A stretch of 64,000 bases of DNA from assembly GCA_002401865.1 (NCBI GenBank), contig NVUK01000008.1, positions 1 to 64,000 on the forward strand, written 5' to 3'. Below the pieces are notes generated by a model. It had not been told where the DNA came from. It did not search any database and saw nothing but the letters and a program-made list of their open reading frames with translations. Made by a program: the position numbers and the translations under genes. The DNA is from Candidatus Aerophobota bacterium (GTDB taxonomy: Bacteria > Chlamydiota > Chlamydiia > Chlamydiales > Simkaniaceae). How positions within the stretch are numbered: the stretch's first letter is position 1; every line of letters starts with the position of its first letter. This document shows positions 63,445-64,000 of the stretch, piece after piece.

Positions 63445-64000
63445 CTACTTTCCAGGCAGCAGTCGAGAAGCACCTGGTAGAGAGGATAATTGCTTTTTGA
63501 TGGACTCTTCTTTCATCATCTTTCTTTGGAATTGAGGCATTTTTTTCATCATTTGCTTCATTCTTTTAAACATCTTGATGATCTTATTCACCTCATCTAT
63601 ACCACGCCCAGAGCCTTGAGCGATCCTTCTTCGTCTAGAGGGAGCAAGCTCCTTTATCCCTAGCCTCTCATCTTGTGTCATCGACAAAATAATTGCCTCT
63701 ATGCGTACAAGCTCATTATCATCCACATCGATATCCCCCATTTTACCAAAAGCGGGAATCATTTTTAAAATGTTTTTTATAGAACCTAATTTTTTAACAT
63801 TGCGCAATTGTTTTAGAAAATCATCAAAAGTAAAACTTGCTTTTCTTAATTTTTTCTCAAGATCATCCGTCGTCTCTTGATCCATCACATCTTGAGCTCT
63901 TTTCACCAAGTTGATGACATCCCCCATTCCAAGGATCCTATCAGCCATAGAAACAGGGTTAAACAGCTGCAAATCACCCAGCCCTTCACCTATACCTTCA
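63445..64000 (-). CDS. ffh: Signal recognition particle protein Ffh, C-terminal part (cut by window end)
   Basis: The frame stays open to base 64000, so the 5' end is outside. The visible 184 residues begin with EGIGEGLGDLQLFNP, then ADRILGMGDVINLVKRAQ (end of the G domain) and the methionine-rich M domain: IAQGSGRGIDEVNKIIKMFKRM near the RNA-binding helix-turn-helix. The tail is Lys-rich and ends LLPGK. Ffh with 4.5S RNA directs membrane proteins to the Sec machinery. 96 bases separate it from rpsP. Confidence 0.97.
   Translation of the reverse strand, partial: EGIGEGLGDLQLFNPVSMADRILGMGDVINLVKRAQDVMDQETTDDLEKKLRKASFTFDDFLKQLRNVKKLGSIKNILKMIPAFGKMGDIDVDDNELVRIEAIILSMTQDERLGIKELAPSRRRRIAQGSGRGIDEVNKIIKMFKRMKQMMKKMPQFQRKMMKEESIKKQLSSLPGASRLLPGK

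Overview
The window is AT-rich bacterial chromosome from a member of the Chlamydiales outside the classical Chlamydia genus (an 'environmental' chlamydia; a Simkania/Rhabdochlamydia-like lineage is my inference from AT-richness and gene content, not proven here). The basis is gene order that matches, as I recall it, several C. trachomatis blocks: acpP-fabG-fabD-fabH / recR-bamA-skp-lpxD / pdhA-pdhB-pdhC; msbA-accA-(CT266-like)-HU/IHF; ssb-pepA; groES-groEL next to pepF; and metG-(small ORF)-gmk-...-rnhB-rplS-trmD-rpsP-ffh. Genes absent from C. trachomatis as far as I recall (a heptosyltransferase, a polyamine ABC importer) argue for a less reduced relative.

Layout. 1-3680: three tandem paralogous unknown genes, the first cut by the window edge, sharing a repeat with a G-x-x-x-F/I-W signature. 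3673-16400: housekeeping genes (heptosyltransferase, peptide-type transporter, pseudouridine synthase, pepA, ssb, lgt, rlmH, YacL-like PIN protein, acpS, trxB) mixed with orphans. 16621-21245: potABCD plus a secreted orphan. 21327-24337: the fatty-acid operon. 24573-30465: recR, bamA-skp-lpxD (outer-membrane and LPS assembly) and corA. 30474-33807: pyruvate dehydrogenase E1-alpha/E1-beta/E2, with a tiny lipoprotein gene upstream. 34118-45935: exonuclease, msbA, accA, L,D-transpeptidase, CT266-like, HU/IHF, tyrS, rpiA (frameshifted), bifunctional-nuclease-like protein, HPr and pepF. 46038-48199: CIRCE-controlled groESL with promoter and terminator. 48252-54457: an accessory stretch of envelope or secreted proteins (AsmA-like, an HExxGH-containing barrel-like protein, a small barrel, a repeat/FN3 protein, a secreted helical protein, a leucine-rich-repeat protein). 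54541-64000: tRNA-Asn, recD2, metG, an rpoZ-like gene, gmk, yicC, rnhB, rplS, trmD, a Lys-rich orphan, rpsP with a Lys-rich tail, and the 3' end of ffh.

Points that change a naive annotation: bamA appears to start at an ATT codon at 25259, restoring its signal peptide behind a good promoter and Shine-Dalgarno sequence; rpiA needs a -1 frameshift at AAA AAG (42649-42654) to give a full-length enzyme; a 54-residue putative lipoprotein lies at 33879-34043; starts were moved for pdhB, rplS, HPr, the 42.2 kb basic protein and others. Seven of eleven convergent protein-gene junctions overlap at their 3' ends. I saw no insertion sequence, prophage, CRISPR array or rRNA.
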